A DNA stretch of 64,000 bases from Moringa oleifera (GCA_021397835.1 JAJFZO010000902.1:964001-1028000), one strand, 5' to 3'. Shown: positions 44,935 to 57,420, counted from the first letter of the stretch. Made by a program: numbers and translations. Notes: generated by a model from the sequence alone, not told the origin.

Positions 44935-47626
44935 AAATTAATATTATTATTTATTTATTTATTTAATTTTAAAAAACATGCAAAAGGATGTTTTGAGAAC
45001 ATGCACTTGGCATGCTTTGAGATAAATTAATAATAATATTATTTATTTACTTTATTATTATTTTTTAAAAGTATGATAAATTTTGACTTTAAAATATTTA
45101 ATTTAATTGAAAATATTTAAAATTTAAAACTTTAAAATTATTTAAAAATAAAAATTCAATAATTAATAGCATAAGTGAAAATTAAAAGCTATAAACATAT
45201 TTAAAAATTTTTGATTTATATTGATGTTTTTCAAAAAAACCATAAAAATATAATAACTCAAAAATATAAATAAAAAATTCAAAATACCTAATACAATGGA
45301 TAAATTTCAAAGAAAAATATTAAAACACAATAAAAAATTAAATAACAATATAAAAATAAATAAAAATTCAAAACTATCTGATCAACAAAAAAAAAAGCTA
45401 AAAATGTTAAAAAGCTGAAAAACCAAAAAAAATTAAAATAAAAAATTCATCAAATTAAAAAAATCAATGTTAGATTTTATAAAATCTAAAAAATAAAAAA
45501 ATAGTAAGTCATATACTTAGGTAGTACGAATTTTGCTTTGATGATTTAAGTAAATGCTTAAATGATTTTAGACCTATTAAGTAATAAACACTCCTCCAAG
45601 AATCTCTTAAAAAAGAGAAAGTTACAAATGTATCTTTAAAAAAAAAAAATTAACCATTATAATTTCATGATTAATGCATGTTAAATAATTCTCTACAAAA
45701 TTATTTATAAAATTTTTTTTATTACATAACAAAATATTCAAAAAAAAATAAAGTTACTAAAAATACATATAGTAAAAAAAAGTGACAGAAACTAAAAATA
45801 CTTAAAAAATTAAAATAAATTAAAAAATTCAAAATAACTAAAAGAAAATAATAATAAAAGGCAATAGTAAAGCAAAAACATAAATTTTATTTAAAACAAA
45901 ATTTATCCAAGAAAATCAAGAAAATACATATAATAAAAGGCAATAGTAAAGTAAAACATAAATTTTGTTGAAAACAAGAAGAAAAAAATATAATATAATA
46001 TAAAAATAAACAACCATATATCAAATAAAATCATGAAAAAGGAAATTTTCAAATAAAATAAAAAATTAAAATTGAAAGGTAATAAAATCAAAAAAATTCA
46101 TAGAAACTAAAACATAAATGAAAAAGAAACAAAAAGATTAGAAAATTTAAAAAATAAAAAATGAGGAAAACTATTGTAAAATAATTTAAAACAATTCAAG
46201 AATAATAAAATATTCTAAAAAAATTTTGATTTGGATTTGTCTTTTAAAGAAATATGTAATAAAATATGATAAATCAAACCATTAAAAAATAAAAATACAA
46301 CAAAACATAGAAGTATCTAAAATAAGTGAATAAAATTCAAAAATCCAACAAAAAATTAGTAAAAATTTAAAAATCAAAGAAATTAACAAAATTGCAATTA
46401 CTCAGTAAGGTCTAGAATTTGTAATTTTGCTAAATTAAAATAAAAATATATCAAAAAATTAAATAAAATAAAAAATAAAATGTAATAAAACAAAAAAATC
46501 ATAAAAATAAAAAATTATAAAAATTTTGAAAAATTAAAATTTATAAAAATTTTGAAAAATACAAGAAATAAAATAAAAACAAATAAAAGAACTGAAAAAC
46601 CAAATGAACTATAAAAAAAACCAAGAAAAATAAAGTAACTAAAAAAAATAAGTGAATAAAACTAAAAACATGCAATAAAATAAAAAATAAATGTAAAAAA
46701 ATTATTAAGAAATCAAAGTAACTAAAATAAAATACAAAAAGAAAATGAAAGAAATCCAAAAAAAACAAGAGAATACGTATATATTATCAAAAAAAGATAA
46801 TAGCAAAGAAACAAACTCTTTGCGAAGCAACAAAGCAGATTTTGGTGAAAAAAATATTTAAAAATTAATAAAATATTAAATTTTTTAAAAAATATGTATC
46901 AAGCAAAATCATTAGAAATAAAAAACTAATTAAAATAAAAAAATGCAATAAAATCAAAAAAATTCAAAGAAAGTAGAAAAAACTAATAAAAGAAAAAACA
47001 CAAAAGATTAGAAAACTTAAAAAATAAAAATATTGAATAATATAAAATATTTATTAATATTTAAATAATTCAAGAATAATAAAATATTCTATAAAAAATA
47101 GAAGTAATTTTAATTCACATTGATCTTTTAAAAAATATAATAAAAATACAACAAATCAAACCATAAAAAATATAAATACAGCAAAAATATAAAACTTATT
47201 TAAAATAATAAATAAAAGTACATAAAAAATAAAATAAAATAAAATTCAAAATTAGATAAATAAAAAATAAAAATAACAAAAAAATAAACTAATAAAATTA
47301 GGACCACTTAGAGAGATCTAATATTTGTCATTATATTGTATTAAAATAGTTAAAGATGACAAAAATTCATAAACAAATTTAAATATGAAAAAATCATAAA
47401 ACAGGTAAAAAATAAAAGCAAATAAGAAATTAAAAATCAAATAAAATAAAAAATCTAAGAAAATAAAGTTATTGAAAAAATAAGTGCTAGAAAATAAAAA
47501 TACTCAATAAAATAAAAAATAATTATGAGAACTTTTTCTTAAAAAACCAAAAGTAACTAAAAGAAAATAGAAAAAATAGAGTAAATGAAAATTAAACAAA
47601 GTCAAGACAATACATACATACATACA

Positions 47627-47675
<49 letters not shown>

Positions 47676-48790
47676 GTATATGTATGTGTATATACATAAA
47701 GAGGCAATTGTAAAGAAACTAAACTCTTTGCAAAGTAAGAAAATAATTTTTTATTAAAAATAAAATAGTAAAAATAAAATAAAACAAATATAAAAATATT
47801 TCAAAAAATTATTAATAAATCAAATAAAATAAAAATATAAAAAATATTATAAAATCCAAAAAAATCAAAGAAAACAGTTAAAAATACAAAATATTAACAA
47901 ACTAAAAAAAGAGAATAAAATAATATAAAACAATTTAAAACAATTAAAGAATCATAAAATATTCTATAAAAGAATTTAAAAAAATTGATTTGTATTGATC
48001 TTTTAAAGAAAATTATAATAAAAACAAAATAAGTCAACCAGTAAAAAAAATAAAAATACAACAAAAAGTGAAAAAATATATAAAATATAAAATATAAAAT
48101 TTTTAATAAAATTTAAAAAACTAAAAAAAGTAAAAAGTCAACAAAAGTTAAACCAAATAAGCTAACAAAATTGTAACAACTTGATGAGGTTAAATATTTA
48201 TTATTTTATTGAATTAAAATAAATAAAAATAAAAAGAATAAAAATACAAAAAATTATAAAAAATTTAAAAATAAAATGAAAGTAAACAAAAAATATTGAA
48301 AAACCAAATAAACCAAAAAATCACTAAATAAAATTAATAAGCTAAAATAAAATATCAAAAACATTAAAAATATCAAAAAATTAAAATATAATAAAATTAA
48401 AAAAATAAAAAATAATTGAAAAACACGAAAGATTTAAAAACTTAAACAATAAGAAATGAGAAAAAACTAATTAAAATAATTTAAAATAATTCAAAAATCA
48501 TAAAATATTCTATAAAAATAATTTAAAATTACATTTGCATTGGCCTTTTAATGAAAAATGTAATAAAAATACAATAAATCAAATAGTAAAAAAGGTTCAA
48601 CAAAAACATAAAAGTATCTAAAATAAATAAATAAATAATATATAAAAATAAAATAAAATTTATAATTGAATAAATAAAATATAAATAGTAACAAAAGTTA
48701 AAACTCAAATAAATTAACAAAATAGCAACCACATGGTGAAGTATCATATCTGTAATTTTATTAAATTAAAATATAAAAAAATAAAAGTTA
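44935..48790. repeat. A-rich block 1 with degenerate internal repeats
   Basis: The plus strand is overwhelmingly A, then T, with little G or C, and A clearly exceeds T. Landmarks recur in a fixed order: (i) ctctttgcaaag (46,816; 47,726), (ii) aa.aataaaatattctataaaa (46,199; 47,073; 47,946; 48,492), (iii) ttgatttncattgatcttttaaag (46,229; 47,108; 47,985; 48,531), (iv) acaaaattgcaaccacttngtgagg..taatatttgt (46,391; 47,292; 48,170; 48,718). The period ranges from about 0.55 to 0.9 kb. Open frames in it are low-complexity and not credible as genes. Confidence 0.8.
47611..47698. repeat. (CATA)n / (TA)n microsatellite
   Basis: About eleven tacata units followed by (TA)n and a tgtatatgtatgtg tail. 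The Met-Tyr-Val-Cys type frame it creates on the minus strand is an artefact of the repeat. Confidence 0.97.
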
Positions 48791-49429
48791 TCGATAACTC
48801 CATCATGGAACTGAATTTTGTAGTTTCTTGAAAAAAAAAACTTTCTTGAAGTCTTGATAGATCTTTAATAGGTTATAATACTAGTTGTTTAATATAACTT
48901 CTATTGTAATATTCTGTAAACTCAATCCTTGACTTTTTTTGATTCTTGTAAAGCAAACAGTAAGTAATTTTCAGGGGAAAAAAAAACTCAAATCAATCAC
49001 TATCTTGAATCCAACTTCACATATGCATCAAGAATAAATCCAACACAAGACATTAGTAGCTAAAGATACTTAATCTTCCTATACAAGTGATGGAACTCTC
49101 TCATAAAGACCTAAAGAATTTCATCAATTATAGGCCTATAATTCTTTAGTTGCAATCAAAGGTTAATACTTCCTAAAAGACTCAATCAATGAGGGTACAA
49201 AACTTTCAGTAGCAACGAAAAGGTTGGAAAATGCAGGAGCTTTATATGCTGCCTCTTATATTAATAAGCTAATAAATTTTGCCACCTGTGCAGTAAGCTT
49301 ATGACTTGGATGATACTCATTCGTTCAAGTCACCTTCCATGTTTTTAATGACTAAGCTATTAGATCCAGAGGCGACACCATGAGAAGTCTTTACTGTCAT
49401 TTTTCGCTGGATCATCTTCTTTTTTAACA
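48791..49429 (-). mobile_element. Probable 3' LTR of a Ty1/copia element
   Basis: On the minus strand, a purine tract aagagggag (49,432-49,440) is followed by TGTTAAAAAAG at 49,429, the expected position and start of a 3' LTR. Inside is a TATA-like catataaagctcc motif. The sequence changes to the A-rich block near 48,790, probably the LTR end or its truncation. No second LTR is in the window, so the LTR call rests on position and the purine tract. Confidence 0.6.
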
Positions 49430-49945
49430 GACTCCCTCTTAATCTAGAGTGCATGTTCAACCTTTGATTCATTCTGCATTATCCAATACCAATCCCAATA
49501 ATCTTTTAATACTTTATATAGTTTTTTAGAAGAAACAGGTTTTATGGCCATATCAGAGGGGTTATTGTCAGTGGCAACCTTTTCTAGTATGACTCCTTGT
49601 TCTACTTTCTCTCTTTTAACATGATACTTCACATTAAAGTGTTTCGTGCGTTCGTAATAGGTTGGATTCTAGCAGAGATGGATTGCAGATAGGTTATCTG
49701 AAAACATAGTAACGAGACCTCTATAGAACTACAATTCCTTAAGTAGCCCCAGCAACTAGGTAGCTTCCTTGAAACCTTCTATAATTGCTATGTACTCTGC
49801 CTCAATGTTGGATAAAGCAATAATAGCTTGAAATTAAGCTTTCTAGCTCACACAACATCCTTTAAACATTAAAATATAAGCATAAAGAGATCTTCTTTGC
49901 CTTCATCTATTGTAAAATCAGAGTCTACATAACCCTCCCATCCTT
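49430..49945 (-). mobile_element. Ty1/copia polyprotein fragment: RNase H domain
   Basis: Minus strand, from 49,945 downward: GWEGYVDSDF, then (after frame breaks) ALSNIEAEYIAI, EGFKEATWLLGLLKELQFY, SDNLSAIHL, NPTYYERTKHFNVKYHVKRE and ATDNNPSDMAIKPV. These are the copia RNase H landmarks GYVDSDFAGD, ALSTTEAEYMA, EA.WL.GLL.ELG, DNQSAIHLAKNPVFHERTKHI and NPADMLTKPL in order. There are in-frame stops and small indels. The reverse transcriptase, integrase and gag are absent: the element ends abruptly at about 49,945, where the CCCH-bearing duplicated block starts. Confidence 0.9.
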
Positions 49946-49949
49946 TAAT

Positions 49950-50691
49950 GAATTAAATTTTTTATGTTAGCTTTTTAAATTTGAATGAAGATTTAATTAG
50001 AGAAAGTTTTAGTAGCTAAAAAACCCTCATTTAGCCTTGTTTGACACTAGGACTTAAAGCTACTAGATTCCATGGTTAACTACAATGCCCACTCATATCA
50101 AAGGGAAAAAACAACAAGTTTCCATGATAGTCACTTATGGCAAATCATATCTTGTTCATCATCTCCCTGGTACATTTTCTATGACTCCATTTAGCTAAAC
50201 TGTTAGAATCTATTACTAATCAGCAAGAGTTGTAAGAACAGAACTACTGCATAAAAATGGTAGGCCAAAATATCATTATGAACATAACTTTTTCACAGAG
50301 CAACTAAGGAATCATACATAAGTAGCAACATCTTATACAATGGTTTAACTAAAGCATTAAACATAAGAACTTAGAAAAGCTTAAACAAGAAGGTGTACCA
50401 CACTGAAGTTGATGTGAATTGCACACATGGTATGGATAAAAGCACTACCCTTCATTGTACTACTTATGATGGATTTATTAATGTAGCAAATGTTGTTAAG
50501 CTGCTTTTATCTACAGGCACTAATCTAAATTGCATTAATGCCAATGGTATCATCCTTTGATGCTATTTTTGATCATCCAAAGCCCTAAAGCATGAGAATT
50601 TCTCTTGAAGTGCTTATGCTTGGTTTATAAGCGACAGGAAACTAAGGGCGTGCATTAATAGCTAAAATTCTGGCTTAATTATTCTTTCTTC
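49950..50691 (+). pseudogene. Duplicated block with CCCH ankyrin fragment, copy B (more decayed)
   Basis: Second copy of 41,652-42,390. The ankyrin part (about 50,404-50,600) still reads EVDVNCTHGMDKSTTLHC and NVANVVKLLLSTGTNLN, but a deletion in caatggtatcatcc shifts the frame before PVDVI. Other changes convert conserved residues (HCAAS to HCTTY). The downstream linker and the KEYP.DPSLP motif present in copy A are absent. The block ends near attctttcttcctc and passes into the 160-bp array. Confidence 0.88.
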
Positions 50692-50699
50692 CTCATCAA

Positions 50700-53053
50700 A
50701 GCAAGGGATGTGAGAAAGAGTAGGAGGCAAGGAAAAATGAGCTAAATACATGAGTGTGATTCTTTAAATAGTTACCTCCCGATTTAATTTTGGAAGCACG
50801 CAAAAGGTGTGTTTCTATTTACCTATTTTTTCTTGAATTCTCATAAAATTGAAAATGATTTTAAGAGAGAGAGGGAGAAGAAGAGCAGCAAAAAAGGGAG
50901 AAAGTGCAAAATACGTGAGTGTTATTCTTTAAATAGCTGCTTACTGGTTTAATTTTGAAAGCATGTAGGAGACATATTTCTATTTCCTTGTTTCTTCTTG
51001 AATTATCAAGGAATCAAAGAGGATTTTGAGAGAGAGGAGTTGAGGAGAAAAATAGACCAGAATTCATGAATGTTGTTCTTTAAATAGCTGCCCGATGGTC
51101 TAATTTTGAAAGCATGCAAGAGGTATATTTTTGTTTCTTTGTTTCTTTTTGAATTCTCCAAGAACCAAAGAGGATTTCAACAGAGAGATGGGTGGAGAGA
51201 GCAACAGAAGAGGAAGAAGGTGCAACATACCTAAGTGCTATTCTTTGAATAGCTACCTAATGATTTAATTTTGAAAGCATGCAAAAGGCATATTATTGTC
51301 TCCCTATGTCTTCTAGAATTTTTCAAGAATTAAAGGTGATTTTTGAGAGAGAAATGGGGGGAGAGAGCAGTAAGGAAAAAAGGTGCAGAATACGTAAAAG
51401 TTACTTTTTAAAAGCACACAAGAGACATGTTTCTTTTCCCCTCCTTCTTCTTGAATTCTCAAAGAATTGACAAGGATTTTGAGAGAGAGAAAGGAGAAGA
51501 GAGAGAGCAGCAAAGGAGGAAGAAGGTGAAAAATCCGTGAGTGCTATTATTTAAATAGCGGCTTGATGGTTTAATTTTGAAGTATGCAAGAGGTAAGTTT
51601 TTATTTTCCTATTTCTTGTTGAATTTCTAAGAAATCAAAAAGGATTTTGAGAGAAAGAGTTGGGAGAGAGAGAGTCACAGATGAGGAAAAAGATATAGAA
51701 TATGTAAGTGTTATTCTTTAAATAGCTACCCAATGGTTTTATTTCAAAAGCATACAAGAGGCATGTTTTTGTTTCCTTATTTCTTCTTAAATTGAGAAAG
51801 GGGGCAGAAAGTAGTAAAGGAAGAAGGTGTAGAATATATGAGTGCTATTCTTCAAATAGCTACTAAATGATTTAATGTTGAAAGCATACAAGAGACATGT
51901 TTTTGATTTCTTATTTCTTTTTGAATTCTCAAGGAATTGACATGGATTTTGAGAGAAACATACAGGAAGAGAGAGAGCAATAAAAGAGGAAAAAAGGGCA
52001 AAATACGTGAGTGCTATTCTTTAAATAGCTACCCAACGGTTTAATTTTGAAAGCATGCAAGAGGTAAGTTTTTGTTTCACTATTTCTTCTTGAATTCTCC
52101 AGGTATCAAAGAGGATTTCGTGAGAGATGAGGCGTGAGAAAGCATTAGAGGAGGAAGAAGGCGAAGTATACATGAGTGCTATTCTTCAAATAGCTGCACA
52201 ATGGATTAATTTTAAAGGCATGCAAGAGAGATCTTTTTGTTTCCCTATTTCTTTTTGAAATTTGAAGGAATAAAACATGATTTTAAGAGAAAGAGAGGGA
52301 AAGAGAGAGCCGCAATGGAAGAAGGTGCAAATAAGTGAGTGTTATTCTTTACATTACTGCTGAATGGTTTAATTTTGAAAGCACACAAGAGGCATGTTTT
52401 TGTTTACCTATTTCTTCTTGAATTCTCATGGAATCAAAGATGATTTTGAGAGAGAGAGGGAGAGAGGGAGAGCAGTAAAAGAGGAAGAAGGTGTAGAATA
52501 CGTAAGTGTTATTCTTTAAATAACTGTTTGATGGTTTAATTTTGAAAGTATGCAAGAAATTTATTTCTGTTTTTCTATTTCTTCTTGAATTCTCAAGGAA
52601 CTATAAAGGACTTTTGTGTGGGGGGGGGGGGAGAAAGAGTAGTAAAGGAGGAAGAAGGTACAGAATATATGAGTTCTATTCTTTAAATCACTGCCCAATG
52701 ATTTACTTTTGAAAGCACGCAAGAGGTATGTTTCCGTTTTTCCATTTCTTCTTCAATTTTCAAAGAATTAAATAGGATTTTGAAAAGAAAGAGAGTTATA
52801 GAGAGAGCAGTAGCAGATAAGGAAGAAGGAGCAGAATACATGAGTGCTATTCTTTAAATAATTGCACAATGATTTTATTTTGAAGGCACGCAAGAAGTGT
52901 GTTTCTATTTTCTTATTTTTTTTTCTTGAATTCTCAAGTAATCAATGAGGATCTTCAGAGAGAGAGAAAGGGGAGAGAGAGGGAGAGCAATAGAGGACGA
53001 AGAAGGTACTGAACACGTGAGTGCTATACTTTAAGTAACTGCTCAACGATTTA
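50700..53053 (-). repeat. Tandem array, about 14 copies of a 160-bp promoter-like unit
   Basis: Unit landmarks on the plus strand: tcttgaattctcaaggaatc, aaagaggattttgagagagag, gcagnaaaggaggaagaaggtgcagaa, tacgtgagtgctattctttaaatagctgccc, aatggtttaattttgaaagcatgcaagaggcatg. Copies begin near 50,830, 50,996, 51,148, 51,310, 51,449, 51,619, 51,785, 51,930, 52,089, 52,252, 52,419, 52,585, 52,752 and 52,925. Read on the minus strand each is CTATTTAAAG (TATA-like), then cgtattctgcacc, a CTTCTTCCTCC patch and (CT)n. They diverge from each other by perhaps 10-25%. A G11 run lies at 52,620-52,630. Single copies occur at 42,541 and 44,736. Confidence 0.9.
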
Positions 53054-53150
53054 ATTTTCAAGTAATTTGATAATCATTCTCATTTGATATCATTATTGTT
53101 CATTTCCTTTCATGCGTACTCTTTTAACTTGAATGAAATGTGATTTTGTT
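53054..53150 (+). repeat. Direct repeat, left partner of 55,815-55,910
   Basis: tttcaagtaatttgataatc, attctcatttgatatcatta, ttcatttcctttcatgc, gtactcttttaa and gaatgaaatgt recur with few changes at 55,815-55,910, same orientation. The two copies flank A-rich block 2. Confidence 0.9.
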
Positions 53151-55140
53151 CGAAAAATATTTAAAAAAAATATTAAATTTAAAAAATATATATTAAGTAA
53201 AATCATTAAAAAATCAATAAAAATAAAAAATAAAATGTAATAAAATCTAAAAAATTCAAAAAACTAAAAAAAGAAAAAGAGAAAACAAAAAAGATTAGAA
53301 ACTTAAAAAATGAAAAATTAGAAAAAATATTGTAAAATAATTTATAATTTAAAATAATTCAAGAATCATAAAATATTTTTAAAAAATCAAAATAATTTTG
53401 ATTTACATTGATTTTTTTTTTAAAATGTAATAAAAATACAACAAGTAAAATAATAAAAAATATAAACATAAATAAAAAATATAATAAAAAATGAAATTTA
53501 TCTAAAGTAATAAATGAAAGTGCGTAAAAAAATAAATTAAAAATTAAATAAATAAAAAATAATAAAATTATCACCACTTAGTATTAAAGTAGTGAAAGAT
53601 GACAAAAATTCAAAAATAAAAATAAAAATACAAAAAATATAAACAAAGTGAGAAATAAAATTAAATAAAAAAATAAATAAAATTAAAAATTTAAGAAAGA
53701 TAAAGTTACTAAAAAATAAATACTAGAAAATAAAAATACTTAATAAAATAAAAATAATTATGAAAAAAATTTAAAAACCAAAGTAACTAAAATAAAATTT
53801 AAAAATAATAAAAGAAAATCAAACGAAGCCAAATAAATAGTAAAAATAAAAAGAAACTAACCTCTTTTGTTTGATTAAAAGTTAATACGTATAAAATTAA
53901 ATTTTGTTTGATTAAAAGAAACTAAACTCTTTGCAAAGTAAGAAAAAAAAATTTGTTGGAAAACAAAATAATAGAAATAAAGTAAAATATAAAAATATAT
54001 CAAAAAATTATTAAAAATAAACAAAATAAAAATAGAAAAAAATTAAAAAATCAAAAAAATTCAAAGAAAAAGTGAATTATTAAAAAATGTAAACTTAAAA
54101 ACTTAAAAAATATAAAATTAAAATAATTAAAATAATTAAAGAATCATAAAATATTATATAAAAAATTAAAAAATTGATTTATATTGATCTATTAAAGAAA
54201 AATATAATATAAATAATATAAATCAAATATTAAAAAATAAAAATACAAAAAAAATCAAAAGAATATCCAAATAAATAAAAATATAAATTCTTTAATAAAA
54301 TTTAAAAATAAAAAAATAAAAAGTAAAAAGTAAACAAAAGCGGAACCATATAAGTTAACGAAATTGTAACCACTTGGTGAAGTTTAATATTTTTTATTTT
54401 GTTAAATTAAAATAGGCAAAAATAAAAAATATAAATTTTTTTAAAAATAAAAAAAAAGTAAATAAAAAATTTTAAAAATAAAAAACATAAAAAAACAAAG
54501 TTACTAAAAGAAAATAATGAAAGAAAGTAAAAAATAAAACTCAACGTAACTTAAAGAAAATAGAAAAAAGTAAAAAAATCCAACAAAATTAAGAAAATAC
54601 ATATAGAAAAAGATATTAGTAAAAGACAAAACTCTTTGCAAAGTCAAAAAAAAAAAAAGATTTTGTTGAAAAAATAATAAAAGATAAAATAAAATAAATA
54701 TTAAATATATCCAAAAAAATCATAAAATAAAATAAAAAATTAAAATATAATAAAATCTTAAAAATCAAAGAAAATAAAAAATAATTGGAAAACACAAAAG
54801 ATTAAAAAACTTAAAATGAGAAATGATAAAAAATTAACTTAAAACAATTTAAGAATCATAAAATATTCTATAGAAACAATTTAAAATTAGATTTCCATTG
54901 ATCTTTTAAGAAAAAAGTGTGATAAAAATACAATAAATCAAATAATAAAGAAATCAATAAAAATATAAAATTATCTAAAATAAATAAATAAAAGAATGTA
55001 AAAATAAAATTTAAAATTAATTAAAAAATATAAATAGTAACAAAAGCTAAAATCCAAATAAATTAACAAAACCACAACTACATAGTGAGGTTTAATATTT
55101 GTAATTTTGTTAAATTAAAGTATAATAATATAAAAAAGTT
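53151..55140. repeat. A-rich block 2 (same family as block 1)
   Basis: The same four landmarks as block 1: ctctttgcaaag (53,929; 54,629), aagaatcataaaatatt (53,360; 54,140; 54,850), ttgatttacattgatnttt (53,399; 54,174; 54,888), and the ttgtaaccacttggtgaagtttaat motif (54,363; 55,070). The period is about 0.7 kb. No credible gene. Confidence 0.8.
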
Positions 55141-57060
55141 ATAAAAAATCAAATTTGAATCGCTTTTTTTATGCAACGATCGGAGATGAAAAAAAATTGA
55201 TTTTGAAATATTCTGAAATAATTCTCTTTTAGCACTAAAATGGTGTTAAATTTGGTGTATAGAGTTGAGATGGCCTAATTGGACTCCACGGGACAACCAT
55301 CATGATATGCATGGCCAATCAAATAATTGGACTATGATATGTATTGCTTTTGTAGCATATGACTCACCCATGGGTCCTTTCTTAAGGTATTAATAAAATT
55401 TACATTATAATCTTTTGCATTGTAGTCAACACTTTCTTTTTTTAAACGATATATCAACATATTTTGTTGAATTAATAAAGAAATAGTAATTTAAAATAAT
55501 TTAATAAAATTACTTAATTATTTTTATATTAATATAATAAATTATAAATAGTAATTTTATATTTTTATCTTAAAACTTAACATTAATTTTAAATTAGTAA
55601 AAAAATCTTTACCTGTTTTTATGGTTTATTGTGCAAGTTTAAATAGGTGAGAATAGTTATGAATCGAGATGTTTATGATATTGTAATGATAGTTGAAATA
55701 GAGCCCATGGGCCAGCATGCTTAGCGATCCAAACTTAAAGCTCAAACTCTTTACTATTATTAAATTCCTGATCATGCTCTTCTTGAAAAGATTTAGCTCT
55801 TCAATCAATCTAGATCCTTCAAGTAATCAGATAATCATTCTCGTTTGATGTCATCATTATTCATTTTCTTTCATGCTTACTCTTTTAATATGAACGAAAT
55901 GTAATTTAACAAATCATCCACAACGAGAAGTTCCATTGTACACCCATGTATACCTATTTTAGTGGTGATCGAGAATATAAAGCTTTCCTTTGGATCCACA
56001 GGTACCCATTCTATATAATTAATGCTGATTTAATAAGCTAATTCAAATGAGAAGTTTACCTCTGCTTACAATTACTCATTCTCAACATAATGATTTAACA
56101 AATATTATTGTCAAAGTATTTCAAAAAACTCTTTTAAATGAAATATATTAATTAATGGTAATTTTATTGTTTTAGTTTATTTAATATTGCATATATTATT
56201 TATTTTGAGAATATTTCTTATAATCTTAGAACAATCAAAAATCAAAAATCTAAGTAATGCAATAATTTTTTAAAAATATGATATGTTAAGATTAAATTGT
56301 GTTCAACCGCTTCAAGTAAAAACTTAAAGGTACATATAAAAAAATGCACTTTAAATTGTAAAGGCTTATTAATTTAAATTTTGATATATCAATAGAATTA
56401 ATTGTATATCTCTATTGATATATCTAATCTTTTTATTTAATTTAAATTAAATTTTAACTCAAATGATTATGAAAAACTAACAATAATTTTTTCTTGAATT
56501 ATCTTAAATAATTTAAATAAATTCTATACTCCTTTTCAAATTCATTCCTTTAAATTTGAACAATTTCTCTTTTACGAAATATTTTTTTGAATGTTTTAAA
56601 TTTTTTAATTGTGCAAATTTTTAAAATAAAATTTTGATTCTTATAAAACTAAATTTTTATTATAATTGCTGTTTGAATAGTTTGTTAAATATGTAAAAAA
56701 TTTCAAGCCAATAATCTTCAAATTTAATATTTATAATATTTATATTTTTTGATATAATCTAATTTAAATGAAATTAAAATAATTAATTTATAATTAATTT
56801 AATCAATATTAAAAAATAAAAAAATAAAAAAATACATATAAAGTGAGAAGTAATGGACAAAATCACATGTTCTAAGAACAATTCTAGAAAACATATAATA
56901 AATCATCAAGATTTTAAAATATGTAGTAGCTATAACATTATGTTAGTAAAAATTAAAAGGATTTTCTTTGGAAAGATTTGATATCATTAATTCATAAAAA
57001 TAAAATAATAAAAATATAACAAAAAAATTGTTGAAATGTTTTGAAGTTCCTAAACCAGTA
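55141..57060. other. AT-rich intergenic stretch
   Basis: Contains moderately complex sequence at 55,160-55,420 and the second copy of the direct repeat at 55,815-55,910. The rest is AT-rich. No exon recognised. Confidence 0.5.
55815..55910 (+). repeat. Direct repeat, right partner of 53,054-53,150
   Basis: Reads ttcaagtaatcagataatca and ttctcgtttgatgtcatca, as in the left partner, with changes at about one base in ten. Confidence 0.9.
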
Positions 57061-57420
57061 CTCTTATTTGACAGAAGAAAACAAACATGAAACTCAAACC
57101 GTATGATACACTAGCATGGGACACACGTGTAAACCATTTAGGAGGGCATGTACCGGCCTTGGGAGAGTGTGGGCCAAACAGGTGAGGACTGAGGAATATT
57201 GAAGTGGTACAGACGGCAAGTCTGTCTGATTCATGACCAATTGAGGCAAGTTGCGATACATAGTGGCAAAAGATTTTATTATTTTATTTGCTTTTATATT
57301 AGTTAATAATATTAGGAAGGAAAGAGTAGCATTACAAAAACAGCTGCCGCAAATTATTTGTCCCAACTTAGAAGGCCAAAACAAGGACCACGTTGATTAA
57401 AATATTAGTACAATTTTGTT
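57061..57420. other. GC-richer island with ACGT-core motifs
   Basis: Its base composition is visibly less AT-rich than its surroundings. It holds acacgtgt (57,121-57,129; a G-box-like CACGTG core) and ccacgttg near 57,388. An open minus-strand frame of 96 codons (57,094-57,384) shows no family signature. It may be part of a promoter or a degraded element; not resolved. Confidence 0.35.

Noticed and set aside
46541..46768. 75-codon Phe/Leu-rich minus-strand frame in A-rich block 1, and similar frames at 45,903, 48,529 and 53,359
   Set aside because: Low-complexity translation of A-rich DNA (TTT, TTA, CTT codons); no motif, and the frames are not conserved between repeat units.
47504..47707. 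67-codon frame with Tyr-Ile and Met-Tyr-Val-Cys repeats
   Set aside because: Translation of the (TA)n and (CATA)n microsatellite.
57094..57384. 96-codon minus-strand frame as a gene
   Set aside because: Long enough to notice, but no family signature and no splice or promoter context. Kept only as a GC-richer island.
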